Assembly: GCF_000971055.1 (NCBI RefSeq)
Contig: NZ_LARW01000086.1
Span: 62,001-126,000, forward strand
DNA length: 64,000 nt
From: Sphingomonas sp. SRS2
GTDB lineage: Bacteria; Pseudomonadota; Alphaproteobacteria; Sphingomonadales; Sphingomonadaceae
Reading direction: 5' to 3'
Shown here: in pieces, positions 35,050-43,717 of the stretch
Layout: every line of letters begins with the position of its first letter
Position numbering within the stretch: the first letter of the stretch is position 1
Notes under the pieces: model-generated
The model's input: the letters and a program-made list of their open reading frames with translations, nothing else
Told to the model about the DNA's origin: nothing
The model's database searches: none
Position numbers and translations under genes: made by a program

Positions 35050-35392
35050 TGACTATTGATGTCCTATCTGCCGCCATCAAGGACACCTCTGCATCCTCCG
35101 GCGCCCCCGCCTGGTGCATTGATGTCGATACTCGCGACAACGTTATCGCCCGTCGAAACATACTTGCCGCGCTATGGGCCGGGCGCCTCATGGGCTTGTC
35201 TGACGTCACGATAACGACCTATGCGGTCGAGGTGCATCTTGCCGACTGCGAGGTGCGCGGCGACATGGTCGTAGTCGAAAAGCTCACGCGCGACCTGAAT
35301 GATCCGGGTTGCCGATCCCAGCTGAAGTGGTGCACGAGAAGCTGTGCTCCTTCCATCGCGAAGCACTCCTTCAGACGCACACGACTGACTGA
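35049..35392 (+). pseudogene. DUF1476 (ATPase zeta-subunit-like) gene with frameshift
   Basis: The N-terminal ~84 residues (ARRNILAALWAGRLMGLSDV, then TTYAVEVHLADCEV) match DUF1476, the zeta inhibitor of alphaproteobacterial F1-ATPase. After GAT at 35301-35303 the frame goes wrong: the running frame gives a non-family tail to 35399, whereas the frame from GGG 35306 gives GLPIPAEVVHEKLCSFHREA and stops at TGA 35390-35392, a natural DUF1476 end. One lost base at about 35304 explains this. It could be a true mutation or a sequencing error. The start overlaps the terC stop. Confidence 0.75.
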
Positions 35393-35475
35393 TATCTAGG
35401 CTCGGCTCGGCCTCACTCGTGCGGTCTGCGGTCGCGTGGAGGGCTTGCAGACATGAAACCAAAGGATCGAGACCA

Positions 35476-36354
35476 ATGACGGCGCGCACCGAGAAAACGC
35501 GCAGACCCGAAGACAATCTGCGCCGTATTGCGCCGCGTCAGGCGGGCCCTATCGGCAAGCTGCAGGAAGTGCTGGAATCGGCTCGACTTCAGAGCGCGAT
35601 CATTGTGCTGATTGTGATCAACGCAATCACGCTGGGCCTTGAAACAAGCCCAACGATCATGGGGTCGATCGGCGCCGAGTTGATGTTGTTGGACCAGATC
35701 ATCCTGGGCGTGTTCGTCGTTGAACTGGTGGCCAAGCTGCTTGTCTACCGAACGCGTTTTCACATGGACCCATGGAACCTGTTTGATCTGGCAATCGTGA
35801 CGATTGCGCTACTGCCTGCGACCGGCAGTCTCTCGGTCCTGCGGGCGCTCAGAATCCTGCGTGTGCTACGACTGGTGTCGGCGGTGCCGTCGATGCGGCG
35901 GGGGGGAGGTGCTTTGCTGGCCGCCGTGCCTGGAATCGCTTCTATCCTCGGGCTTCTGTCGCTATTGTTCTACGTTTTCTCGGTGATGGCGACCAAACTG
36001 TTCGGGGCCGACTATCCCGAATGGTTCGGCTCGATCGGCGCATCGGCCTACTCACTGTTTCAGATCATGACCCTGGAAAGCTGGTCGATGGGCATCGTCC
36101 GCCCGGTGATGGAGGTCTACCCACTGGCATGGATCTTTTTCGTGCCGTTCATTCTGGTGACGTCTTTCACTGTGCTGAACCTGTTTATCGGCATCGTGGT
36201 TGACGCCATGCAGCGCCAGCACGAAGCAGGAGAAGCGGATGCACAGAAAACCCTGGCTGAGAAAAATCAGAGCGAACGGGCAGAAATCCTTGCAGCACTT
36301 CGATCGCTTCGGCTCCAGATTGCTGAGCTTGGCAGCAAGTCCAGCGAGCGATGA
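35476..36354 (+). CDS. BacNaV-type voltage-gated sodium channel
   Basis: This 292-residue six-helix ion channel is close to NavAb in the pore. The selectivity filter is TLESWSMGI (Thr199 to Ile207), followed by VRPVMEVYPLAW and the S6 helix FILVTSFTVLNLFIGIVVDAM. S4 has four arginines at three-residue spacing (123, 126, 129, 132: RALRILRVLR). A C-terminal helical tail (about 250-292) probably forms the four-helix coiled coil. ATG 35476 follows AAAGGA. It would admit sodium on depolarisation. The TLESWS filter argues against a potassium channel. Confidence 0.92.
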   Translation: MTARTEKTRRPEDNLRRIAPRQAGPIGKLQEVLESARLQSAIIVLIVINAITLGLETSPTIMGSIGAELMLLDQIILGVFVVELVAKLLVYRTRFHMDPWNLFDLAIVTIALLPATGSLSVLRALRILRVLRLVSAVPSMRRGGGALLAAVPGIASILGLLSLLFYVFSVMATKLFGADYPEWFGSIGASAYSLFQIMTLESWSMGIVRPVMEVYPLAWIFFVPFILVTSFTVLNLFIGIVVDAMQRQHEAGEADAQKTLAEKNQSERAEILAALRSLRLQIAELGSKSSER

Positions 36355-36411
36355 CCAACTTCGAGCGAACGCGCTCAGACACCAGATCGGCGTGCTGTCT
36401 CAAATCAAGCA

Positions 36412-36776
36412 ATAGCTCGCGCCCTCGATCTGGCTGTCGAACTTGGCTTCGGACGCATCCGCAAAGTCCAAAAGAACATTCCCTGGCGTTGCGAGGCGGC
36501 CCACGTGCCTGTCATCTGGGCGACCCAGGTCTTGGCTGGGATGGTCGAACAAGGAGCGCCCAGGCGGACGGAAGCAACCGACGCGGCCAGGGGGCAGCGC
36601 GCCGAATGGGTGATGCTCAACAAGGACCATTCATCGTCGAAGCAGGGCGTTTCCTCGGCGATGTGCTGCGCCGCATAGATCGCCACCAGTCGAAGAAGAC
36701 GGTGAGACTCGAGCCGATGGGCGTCCGGATGAGACCGCAAGGCGCGCGTCAGACGCGGGAAGCGGGGCGAAGGTGA
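36412..36776 (+). pseudogene. pyruvate kinase remnant (C-terminal part)
   Basis: In the frame from 36412 the DNA encodes LAVELGFGRIRKVQ, CEAAHVPVIWATQVLAGMVE and AEWVMLNK, clear pyruvate-kinase segments (ARGDLAVE, PVIWATQVLE, AECVMLNKGP in the intact family). At AACAAGGACC (about 36619) one base is missing. The family sequence continues in the next frame as GPFIVEAGRFLGDVLRRIDR and ends at TGA 36774-36776. The N-terminal two thirds, including the catalytic barrel start, is absent. The remnant follows the channel gene directly and its stop overlaps the pyrC GTG, so an intact gene was once coupled to pyrC. Confidence 0.8.
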
Positions 36777-37828
36777 CCCGAGTGAATGAGATAATGCTTC
36801 CTAAACCCGACGACTGGCACGTGCACCTTCGCGATGGCGATATGCTGCGCATGGCGCTGCCCTGGACGGCACGCACGTTCGGACGCGCCATCGTCATGCC
36901 GAACCTCGATCCGCCGGTGACGACGGCCGCCCAGGCGGCCGCCTATCGCGATCGGATCCGGCGCGTGTTGCCCGACGGCTCGAGGTTCGAGCCGCTGATG
37001 ACGTGTTTCCTGACCGATGAGACCGGTCCCGAAGACGTCGCAAGAGGCTTCGCCGAAGGGGTGCTAACGGCGGTCAAGATGTATCCGGCGCGCAGCACCA
37101 CGAACTCCGCCGCCGGCGTGACCGACATTCGCCGGGTCTACCGGGTGTTGGAGCGGATGCAGGGCGTCGGCATGCCACTTTTGCTCCATGGTGAGGTGGC
37201 CGATCAGGAAACGGACGTTTTCGACAGGGAGAAGGCGTTCATAGACCGGGTGCTTGTCCGGCTGCGAGCCGATTTCCCCGCGCTGCGGATCGTCTTGGAG
37301 CACATTACGACCGCCGAAGCCGTGGACTACGTGCAGCACGCCGAGGGTCCCATCGGCGCCACCATCACGGCGCACCACCTCATGATCAACCGCAATGCGA
37401 TGTTCGCAGGCGGCATCCGGCCGCATATGTACTGTTTGCCCGTGGCCAAGCGGGAGGGCCATCGCCTCGCATTGAGGGACGCCGCGACCTCGGGCGATCC
37501 CCGGTTCTTCCTCGGCACGGATTCGGCGCCGCACCTGATCCAGGACAAGGAATCGGCATGCGGCTGCGCCGGCATCTTCAGCGCGCCGGTTGCGCTCGAA
37601 TTGTACGCCCAGGTCTTCGAAGAAGAAGGGGCGCTCGATCGGCTCGAAGCCTTCGCTTCGCTCAACGGCGCACGGTTTTACGGCCTGCCGCCGAACACCG
37701 AGACAGTCACGCTCGTGCAATCGCCGTGGCAACCGCCAGAATTGCTGCCGGTCGGCGAGGCTGATCACGTGCGTGTATTCTGCCCGGAGGGCAAAGCTCG
37801 TTGGCGCCTGCTCGAACCGGCGGACTGA
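36773..37828 (+). CDS. pyrC: dihydroorotase PyrC
   Basis: This 351-residue class II dihydroorotase closes the pyrimidine ring (carbamoyl-aspartate to dihydroorotate). The zinc motif is DWHVHLRDGDM near the start; the carbamylated lysine is in LTAVKMYPARSTTNS, and further metal and substrate sites are in LLLHGEV, LEHITTAEA and FLGTDSAPH. It resembles the enterobacterial PyrC type. GTG 36773 is chosen because it overlaps the stop of the pyruvate-kinase remnant (GTGA); ATG 36794 is an alternative. ilvD follows after 37 bases. Sitting in accessory DNA, it may be a second copy. Confidence 0.9.
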   Translation: MTRVNEIMLPKPDDWHVHLRDGDMLRMALPWTARTFGRAIVMPNLDPPVTTAAQAAAYRDRIRRVLPDGSRFEPLMTCFLTDETGPEDVARGFAEGVLTAVKMYPARSTTNSAAGVTDIRRVYRVLERMQGVGMPLLLHGEVADQETDVFDREKAFIDRVLVRLRADFPALRIVLEHITTAEAVDYVQHAEGPIGATITAHHLMINRNAMFAGGIRPHMYCLPVAKREGHRLALRDAATSGDPRFFLGTDSAPHLIQDKESACGCAGIFSAPVALELYAQVFEEEGALDRLEAFASLNGARFYGLPPNTETVTLVQSPWQPPELLPVGEADHVRVFCPEGKARWRLLEPAD

Positions 37829-37865
37829 AAGAGCTTGATCCCAGTTCAATGAGGGAACCCGACCC

Positions 37866-39587
37866 ATGGCACATCATTTCGACAAATCCAGACTGCCAAG
37901 CCGCCACACGACAGTCGGCCCCGAGCGGGCGCCGCATCGGTCGTTCCTCTACGCCATGGGATTGACCGATGCCGAGATCGCACAGCCCTTCGTCGGTGTC
38001 GCCACGTGCTGGAACGAGGCGGCCCCGTGCAACATCACCCTCAGCCGTCAAGCGCAGGCTGTCAAACTGGGCGTCAAGGCGGGTGGCGGCACGCCGCGCG
38101 AGTTCACCACCATCACCGTGACCGACGGCATCGCCATGGGCCACCAGGGCATGAAGTCGTCGCTGGTGAGCCGCGAGGTGATCGCAGATTCGGTCGAACT
38201 CACCATGCGCGGCCATTGCTACGACGCGCTGGTAGGCCTTGCCGGGTGCGACAAGTCACTGCCCGGCATGATGATGGCCATGGTCCGCCTCAACGTGCCG
38301 AGCGTGTTCATATACGGCGGTACGATCCTGCCGGGGCGCTTCCGCGGCAAGGACGTCACCGTGCAGGACGTCTATGAAGCGGTGGGCAGCTACCAGGCCG
38401 GCCAAATCTCCGAGGACGAGCTACACGCTCTCGAATGTGTCGCTTGCCCTTCCGCTGGTTCGTGCGGCGGCCAGTTTACCGCCAACACCATGGCTTGCGT
38501 CTCCGAGGCGCTCGGCCTCGCACTGCCCGGTTCGACCGGTGCGCCGGCACCCTACGAGAGCCGTGACGCCTTCGCGGAAGCGTCTGGCAAGGCCGTGATG
38601 AACCTGTTGGCTCGCGACCTCAGGCCGCGCGACATCGTCACCCGCAAGGCGCTGGAGAACGCCGCCGCCGTGGTGGCGGCCTCCGGCGGGTCGACCAATG
38701 TGGCGCTGCATCTGCCGGCAATCGCACACGAGGCGGGCATCGACTTCGACCTGAATGCGGTTGCCGAGATTTTCAAGCGCACACCCTATATCGCCGACCT
38801 CAAGCCTGGAGGGCGCTACCTCGCCAAGGATCTGTTCGAGATCGGCGGCGTGTCGGTGATCCTGAAGGCGCTGCTCGACGGCGGCTACTTGCACGGCGAC
38901 TGCATCACGGTGACAGGCAAGATGATCGCCGAAAACCTGGCCGACGTGGTCTTCCCGACCAACCAGGACATTGTTCGCCCGATCTCCGACCCGATCACCA
39001 CCACCGGCGGCGTAGTCGGTCTGCGCGGCACGCTCGCCCCGGAGGGCGCGATCGTCAAGGTGGCCGGCATGACGGACCTCAAGTTCCGCGGGCCGGCCCG
39101 GTGCTTCGCCTCCGAGGAGGCGGCTTTCGACGCCGTGCAGAAGCGTGAGTACAAGCCGGGCGAGGTCATTGTCATTCGCTACGAAGGGCCGAAAGGCGGT
39201 CCCGGCATGCGCGAGATGCTGGCGACCACGGCGGCGATTTACGGCCAGGGCATGGGCGACAAGGTGGCGCTGATCACGGACGGACGCTTCTCCGGCGCCA
39301 CGCGCGGCTTCTGCGTTGGCCATGTCGGCCCCGAAGCAGCAGTTGGCGGCCCGATCGCTCTGCTGAAGGACGGAGACATCATCACCATCGATGCCGAATT
39401 GGGCACGCTCGATGTCGAGTTCTCGGCCGAGGAATTGGAGGCTCGCCGCAAGGAGTGGCGCCCGCGCCGTCACGATTTCCAGTCGGGTGCGCTATGGAAA
39501 TTTGCGCAAACCGTGGGGCCGGCGGCAAAGGGCGCAGTCACTCATCCCGGCGCCACCGCCGAGACGCATACCTATGCCGACATCTGA
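37866..39587 (+). CDS. ilvD: dihydroxy-acid dehydratase IlvD
   Basis: This 573-residue Fe-S dehydratase of branched-chain amino acid synthesis converts dihydroxy-isovalerate and -methylvalerate to keto acids. The cluster cysteines are present: Cys55 in EAAPCNI, Cys128 in [11 protein letters not shown] and Cys200 in [30 protein letters not shown] is near the C-terminus. Sugar-acid dehydratases share this fold, so the substrate could differ. It follows pyrC on the same strand and probably belongs to the same transcript. Confidence 0.9.
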   Translation: MAHHFDKSRLPSRHTTVGPERAPHRSFLYAMGLTDAEIAQPFVGVATCWNEAAPCNITLSRQAQAVKLGVKAGGGTPREFTTITVTDGIAMGHQGMKSSLVSREVIADSVELTMRGHCYDALVGLAGCDKSLPGMMMAMVRLNVPSVFIYGGTILPGRFRGKDVTVQDVYEAVGSYQAGQISEDELHALECVACPSAGSCGGQFTANTMACVSEALGLALPGSTGAPAPYESRDAFAEASGKAVMNLLARDLRPRDIVTRKALENAAAVVAASGGSTNVALHLPAIAHEAGIDFDLNAVAEIFKRTPYIADLKPGGRYLAKDLFEIGGVSVILKALLDGGYLHGDCITVTGKMIAENLADVVFPTNQDIVRPISDPITTTGGVVGLRGTLAPEGAIVKVAGMTDLKFRGPARCFASEEAAFDAVQKREYKPGEVIVIRYEGPKGGPGMREMLATTAAIYGQGMGDKVALITDGRFSGATRGFCVGHVGPEAAVGGPIALLKDGDIITIDAELGTLDVEFSAEELEARRKEWRPRRHDFQSGALWKFAQTVGPAAKGAVTHPGATAETHTYADI

Positions 39588-39757
39588 GAGCCGGCTGCAC
39601 CAGAAAGGTTGTCAGCGGCCCATTTGCGATGGGTGCACCGCGTCTCGCCAACTTGGCCAAGCCCGACGCAGAGCAAGGTATCCACAATGGCCCTTGGCGA
39701 CGTTGAGAAGCCGTAACCCGCGCGGCGGCACAATTTCAAGAGTTGGAAGCTTTAGCT

Positions 39758-39935
39758 TGAACCGCCCCGGTTTGTCGGAGGCTCCAACTCTTGAGAAGGT
39801 GGAGCGATGACGAGCAAGACGACGAACAAATTTTCGCCTGAGGTGCGGGATCGTGCAGTGCGGATGGTGCTGGATCATGAGCCGTAGCCCCCGTCTCGCT
39901 AGGCAATCATCCTGTCGATCGCCGCCAAGATCGGC
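39758..39935 (+). mobile_element. IS3-family left-end remnant
   Basis: TGAACCGCCCCGG at 39758 looks like an IS3-family terminal repeat. A reading frame from ATG 39807 (MTSKTTNKFSPEVRDRAVRM, then VLDHE) matches the start of IS3 OrfA transposases. It meets TAG at about 39886. The next ~45 bases still resemble OrfA (IAAKIGCTG), and then similarity is lost. An 11-bp inverted repeat (TCAAGAGTTGG at 39736-39746 and its complement at 39784-39794) straddles the IS end. The right end and orfB are missing. This dead remnant marks DNA exchange between ilvD and the downstream genes. Confidence 0.72.
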
Positions 39936-40115
39936 TGTACGGGGTGGGCGCTGAATGAATGATCGCAGTGCATCTGGCCAATGCCGGATACGCTCGGCGG
40001 TTCACGCAAGCCCAAGGCGGCGTTATCAGAGTGCACCAGCGGAGACATAGTTATCAGTTTCATCTACGGTGGGGCGCCACTATCACCGCCTGCGCCTGTG
40101 GAAAGGATGTGGAAC
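39936..40115. other. gene-free DNA after the IS remnant
   Basis: Together with 39588-39757 and the IS remnant this makes a 528-base stretch without an intact gene between ilvD and the reductase. A 64-residue open frame at 39959-40153 has no ribosome site or natural-looking protein. The end carries GAAAGGA, the ribosome site for the next gene. I see nothing else. Confidence 0.45.
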
Positions 40116-40646
40116 ATGGCAAAGCTCGTGTTCGGAATGAACCAGTCGCTTGACGGCTATATTGACCATATGGCCTTTGCGCCCGACCCCACGCTCTTCC
40201 GCCACTTCATCAAGGAAGCCCAGACCCAGACGGGCAGTGTGTACGGGCGCCGGATGTATGACATCATGCGCTACTGGGACGACGATCATAGCGAGTGGAA
40301 TGACGAGGAACGCGCCTTCGCGGTTGCGTGGCGGAACCAACCGAAATGGGTCGTCTCGCGCACGTCGCAGTCGGTCGGCCCCAACGCCACGCTGGTTGGC
40401 GACGATCTTGCCAGCGCGATTCGAACGCTGAAGGCGGAGCATGACGGGGAGATCGAACTTGCGGGTCCGAATCTGGCCCACAGCTTCACCGCGCTTGGCC
40501 TGATCGATGAATATCGAATCTACCTGCATCCCGTCATACTCGGCGAGGGCTCGCCATATTTTGTCGGCCCCCGACCGCCGCTTCGCCTGGTGACCCATGA
40601 CCGGATTGGGAAGGATGTTATCAGGTTGAGCTACGTTCCCGCTTAA
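40116..40646 (+). CDS. dihydrofolate reductase family (RibD C-terminal) protein
   Basis: This 176-residue protein has the RibD_C/DHFR fold: KLVFGMNQSLDGYIDH at the start, GSVYGRRMYDIMRYW in the middle and GLIDEYRIYLHPVILGEG near the end. Such small proteins are NADPH-dependent reductases of uncertain substrate and are often found near resistance genes. ATG 40116 follows AAAGGATG; a longer frame from 39981 has no ribosome site. It is not a canonical FolA. Whether it acts with the folC at 24.8 kb is unknown. Confidence 0.85.
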   Translation: MAKLVFGMNQSLDGYIDHMAFAPDPTLFRHFIKEAQTQTGSVYGRRMYDIMRYWDDDHSEWNDEERAFAVAWRNQPKWVVSRTSQSVGPNATLVGDDLASAIRTLKAEHDGEIELAGPNLAHSFTALGLIDEYRIYLHPVILGEGSPYFVGPRPPLRLVTHDRIGKDVIRLSYVPA

Positions 40647-40663
40647 GCGCGGGACGCGCATCG

Positions 40664-40792
40664 CTAAGCGTTGATCATCGCGCGCAAAAGCCAGGCGACC
40701 GCGCCCAGCACGGCAACGCTCATTGCCCATATTCCCGCAAACCATGCCAGCCTGCGCCAGAGGGGGCCGGGCTCAGTGATAGCCGGCTTCAT
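40664..40792 (-). CDS. DUF2474 small membrane protein (oxidase partner)
   Basis: This 42-residue protein was found by reading the minus strand downstream of cydB: MKPAITEPGPLWRRLAWFAG, then a single hydrophobic helix to LRAMINA. It overlaps the cydB end by 20 bases. DUF2474 and the related CydX/CydP peptides are single-helix accessory subunits of bd-type oxidases. The Pro-Leu-Trp-x-Arg opening and the Trp-rich helix fit DUF2474. It would sit with CydAB in the inner membrane. Confidence 0.75.
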   Translation of the reverse strand: MKPAITEPGPLWRRLAWFAGIWAMSVAVLGAVAWLLRAMINA

Positions 40793-41777
40793 CGACCTTG
40801 CCCCGGAACACCCAATAGGCCCAGGCGGTATAGCCCAGAATGATCGGCACCATCACCGCCGCCCCGACCAGCATGAAGACCTGGCTACGCTCGGGCGCGG
40901 CGGCTTGCCAGATCGAGACGCGGCCGGGAATGACGTCGGGCCAGATCGAGATGGCCAGACCGAGCATGGAGAGGCCGAACAGCATCAGGGTGAGCAGAAA
41001 GGGCATGCCGTCGCGCGGCCCGTCGATCGACTTCCATAGATAAAGGCCGGTCAGCGCGACGAGCAGCGGCACGGGGATCGTGACGAGAAGCCCCGGAAAG
41101 GCGAACCAGCGCTGGTAATATTGCCCTTCGAGGAACGGCGTATAGGCGCTGACGGCGGCGATCGCGACCAGCAGGGCGATGGCGAAATAACGCGCGAGCC
41201 GACGTGCGTCCTCTTGCACCGGCCCATGCGTCTTCCAGATCATCCACCCCGCGCCGAGCAGGGCATAGCCGACGATCAGGCTGACTCCGGTGAGCAGCGA
41301 GAACGGCGTCAACCAATCCCACCAGCCCCCGGCATAGGCCCTTCCCTGCACCTCGATTCCCTGAAGCAGCGCGCCGAGAGTAATGCCCTGCGCCATCGTC
41401 GCGAGCAGCGAACCGGCGGTGAACGCAAAGTCCCAGAGGGCGCGATGATCCGGATCGCGCCAGCGCAACTCGAAGGCGACGCCGCGAAAGATAAGCCCGA
41501 GCAGCATCACGGTCAGCGGCGCGTAAAGCGCAGGCAATATGATCGCATAGGCCAGCGGAAAGGCGGCGAGCAGCCCACCCCCGCCCAGCACCAGCCAGGT
41601 CTCGTTGCCGTCCCACACCGGAGCGATGCTGTTCATCGCCATGTCGCGCTCGCCGCCGACCCGGAAGAAGGGAAACAGAATACCGATGCCCAGATCGAAC
41701 CCGTCCATCAGCACATAGGCAGCCACCGCGAAGGCGATGATGCCCGCCCAGATGATCGTGAGGTCGAGACCCATCAT
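40773..41777 (-). CDS. cydB: cytochrome bd-type oxidase subunit II
   Basis: This 334-residue CydB/CioB protein has nine or so membrane helices and starts MMGLDLTIIWAGIIAFAVAA, followed by DGFDLGIGILFPF. PVWDGNETWLVLGGGGLLAAFP is a conserved family segment. Two ATG codons (41777, 41774) overlap the cydA stop; GGAGGG lies just upstream. With CydA it forms a quinol:oxygen oxidase with high oxygen affinity, useful at low oxygen or under respiratory inhibition. Confidence 0.93.
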   Translation of the reverse strand: MMGLDLTIIWAGIIAFAVAAYVLMDGFDLGIGILFPFFRVGGERDMAMNSIAPVWDGNETWLVLGGGGLLAAFPLAYAIILPALYAPLTVMLLGLIFRGVAFELRWRDPDHRALWDFAFTAGSLLATMAQGITLGALLQGIEVQGRAYAGGWWDWLTPFSLLTGVSLIVGYALLGAGWMIWKTHGPVQEDARRLARYFAIALLVAIAAVSAYTPFLEGQYYQRWFAFPGLLVTIPVPLLVALTGLYLWKSIDGPRDGMPFLLTLMLFGLSMLGLAISIWPDVIPGRVSIWQAAAPERSQVFMLVGAAVMVPIILGYTAWAYWVFRGKVDEAGYH

Positions 41778-43183
41778 GATTTCCCTCCGTCGACAGAGGG
41801 TGCGGGAGTGATGCCAGCGCTGCGGATCGGACCATGGTCGACGGGATCGGCCTTCTCAAAGGCTTTGGGCGGCTTCGCCATGAGCTTCAGGATATACCAG
41901 GCGCCCGCCCCGAACACCGCGAAATAGACGATGATGAAGGCCACCAGCGACGCGCCCACGGCCGGCGCGGCGAGCGGCGACGCGGAGTCCGCCGTGCGCA
42001 GAAGACCGTAGATCGTATAGGGTTGGCGGCCCACTTCTGTGGTGATCCAGCCCGCGATCACGGCGACGAAGCCTGCCGGACCGAGCAGGATCGCAACGCG
42101 GTGGAGCAGCCGCCATTCGAACAACCGCCCCCGTGCCCGCGCGAGCAGGCTGAACAGGCCCAGCGCGAAGATCGCGAAGCCGATGCCGACCATGATCCGG
42201 AACGACCAGAACACGACGCCGACCGGCGGCTCCTGATCATCGGGAATCGTGTCGAGTCCAGCAAGCGGCGCATTGGGGTCATGCTTCAGGATCAGCGACG
42301 ACGCCTTGGGGATTTCGATCGCATAGTCGACGCGTTTCTCTGCGCTGTTGGGTATGCCGAACAGGATCAGCGGCGCGCCCTTGGGATGGCTTTCATAATG
42401 GCCTTCCATCGCCATCACCTTGGCGGGCTGGTGCTCGAGCGTGTTGAGGCCATGCGCGTCGCCCGCAAGAATCTGGACCGGCGCGACGAGCGACGCCATC
42501 CACATCGCCATCGAGAACATCGTCCGCGCGCCGCGGTTGTCGGGCGTCCTGATGAGATGCCACGCCCCGACCGCGCCGACCACAAGCGACGTGGTGAGAT
42601 AAGCGGCGATCACGGTGTGGACGAGGCGATAAGGGAAGCTGGGGTTGAAGATGATCGCGATCCAGCTCGGCCCCGGCAAGAACTGCCCGTTGGCGCCGAT
42701 TTCATAGCCCGTCGGCGTATGCATCCAGCTGTTCACCGACAATATCCAGAATGCCGAGATGAAAGTACCGACCGCGACCGCGCAGGTCGCCGCGAAATGT
42801 AGCTTGGGGCCGACCTTGTTGATGCCGAACAGCATCACGCCAAGGAAGCCCGCTTCCAGGAAGAAAGCGGTCAGCACCTCATAGGCCATCAGCGGTCCGA
42901 TCACCGGGCCTGCCTTGTCGCTGAACACCGACCAGTTGGTGCCGAACTGATAGGACATGACAATGCCGGAGACGACGCCCATCGCGAAGGCTATCGCGAA
43001 AATCTTCAGCCAGTAGCGGTAGAGATTGTCATAGACATGCTTGCCGGTCGCCAGCCACAGCCCCTCCAGCACCATCAGAAAACTTGCCAGTCCGATCGAG
43101 AAGGACGGGAAGATGAAATGGAAGCTGACCGTGAATCCGAACTGGATCCGCGCGAGCAGGACAGGATCGAAGGCGTCGAACAT
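41774..43183 (-). CDS. cydA: cytochrome bd-type oxidase subunit I
   Basis: This 469-residue subunit holds the haem groups and the quinol site. It starts MFDAFDPVLLARIQFGFTVS; His22 is in the place of the b595 haem ligand. GRQPYTIYGLLRTADS marks the C-terminal haem region. The short periplasmic Q-loop and the DUF2474 partner suggest the CioAB (cyanide-insensitive) subgroup rather than E. coli-type CydAB. It is transcribed away from the hypothetical gene at 43271 over an 87-bp spacer. Confidence 0.93.
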   Translation of the reverse strand: MFDAFDPVLLARIQFGFTVSFHFIFPSFSIGLASFLMVLEGLWLATGKHVYDNLYRYWLKIFAIAFAMGVVSGIVMSYQFGTNWSVFSDKAGPVIGPLMAYEVLTAFFLEAGFLGVMLFGINKVGPKLHFAATCAVAVGTFISAFWILSVNSWMHTPTGYEIGANGQFLPGPSWIAIIFNPSFPYRLVHTVIAAYLTTSLVVGAVGAWHLIRTPDNRGARTMFSMAMWMASLVAPVQILAGDAHGLNTLEHQPAKVMAMEGHYESHPKGAPLILFGIPNSAEKRVDYAIEIPKASSLILKHDPNAPLAGLDTIPDDQEPPVGVVFWSFRIMVGIGFAIFALGLFSLLARARGRLFEWRLLHRVAILLGPAGFVAVIAGWITTEVGRQPYTIYGLLRTADSASPLAAPAVGASLVAFIIVYFAVFGAGAWYILKLMAKPPKAFEKADPVDHGPIRSAGITPAPSVDGGKS

Positions 43184-43270
43184 CAGCTGGCGATTCCCCG
43201 ATGGATGACAGCGCCGCTATGGCACACTCCGCCGATCGAACAGATCGAATTCTGTACGATCGGCTTCAGC

Positions 43271-43717
43271 ATGGATCAGGTTGCCATGCCCCGCGTTTAT
43301 CCCTCGTGTCCAACGAAGCCGCTTTATGACGCGGAGAAGATCATGGGCGATGTGATCGGCTGGAAGCTCGATCCTATCCAACGGGCCGAATTGCTTCGGC
43401 GCTTCCCACCGCGTTGGCCGGATGTCGTGGCCGATCATGTCACGCTGCAGGCGAACGCACCGCATGACGCCGCACTGCCTGCCGCTACCGCAGGCGAGTT
43501 GGTCGGGCGTATCGATGACGGACAGGGACTACAGGCGATGGTGGTGCGCATAGCCGGCACGACCGCGCGACCCGACGGCAGCGTCTATCACATCACCTGG
43601 TCGCTCGATCGCAAGCGCGGACGGCGCGCCGTGGAAAGCAATCAGGTGTTGGCTGATCATGGCTGGATCAGTCTGGACGAGCCGATCCCGCTCTCGCTGC
43701 GTCCGGCGAGATTCTGA
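43271..43717 (+). CDS. conserved hypothetical protein
   Basis: This protein of about 148 residues starts at ATG 43271 (MDQVAMPRVYPSCP); ATG 43286 is possible. The C-terminal half (LVGRIDDGQGLQAMVVRIAG, then VYHITWSLDRKRGRRAVESN) looks like a compact beta-rich domain. No catalytic motif is visible. Its stop overlaps the HAD gene start (ATGA), so the two probably act together. This seems to be where the housekeeping chromosome resumes. Confidence 0.72.
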   Translation: MDQVAMPRVYPSCPTKPLYDAEKIMGDVIGWKLDPIQRAELLRRFPPRWPDVVADHVTLQANAPHDAALPAATAGELVGRIDDGQGLQAMVVRIAGTTARPDGSVYHITWSLDRKRGRRAVESNQVLADHGWISLDEPIPLSLRPARF

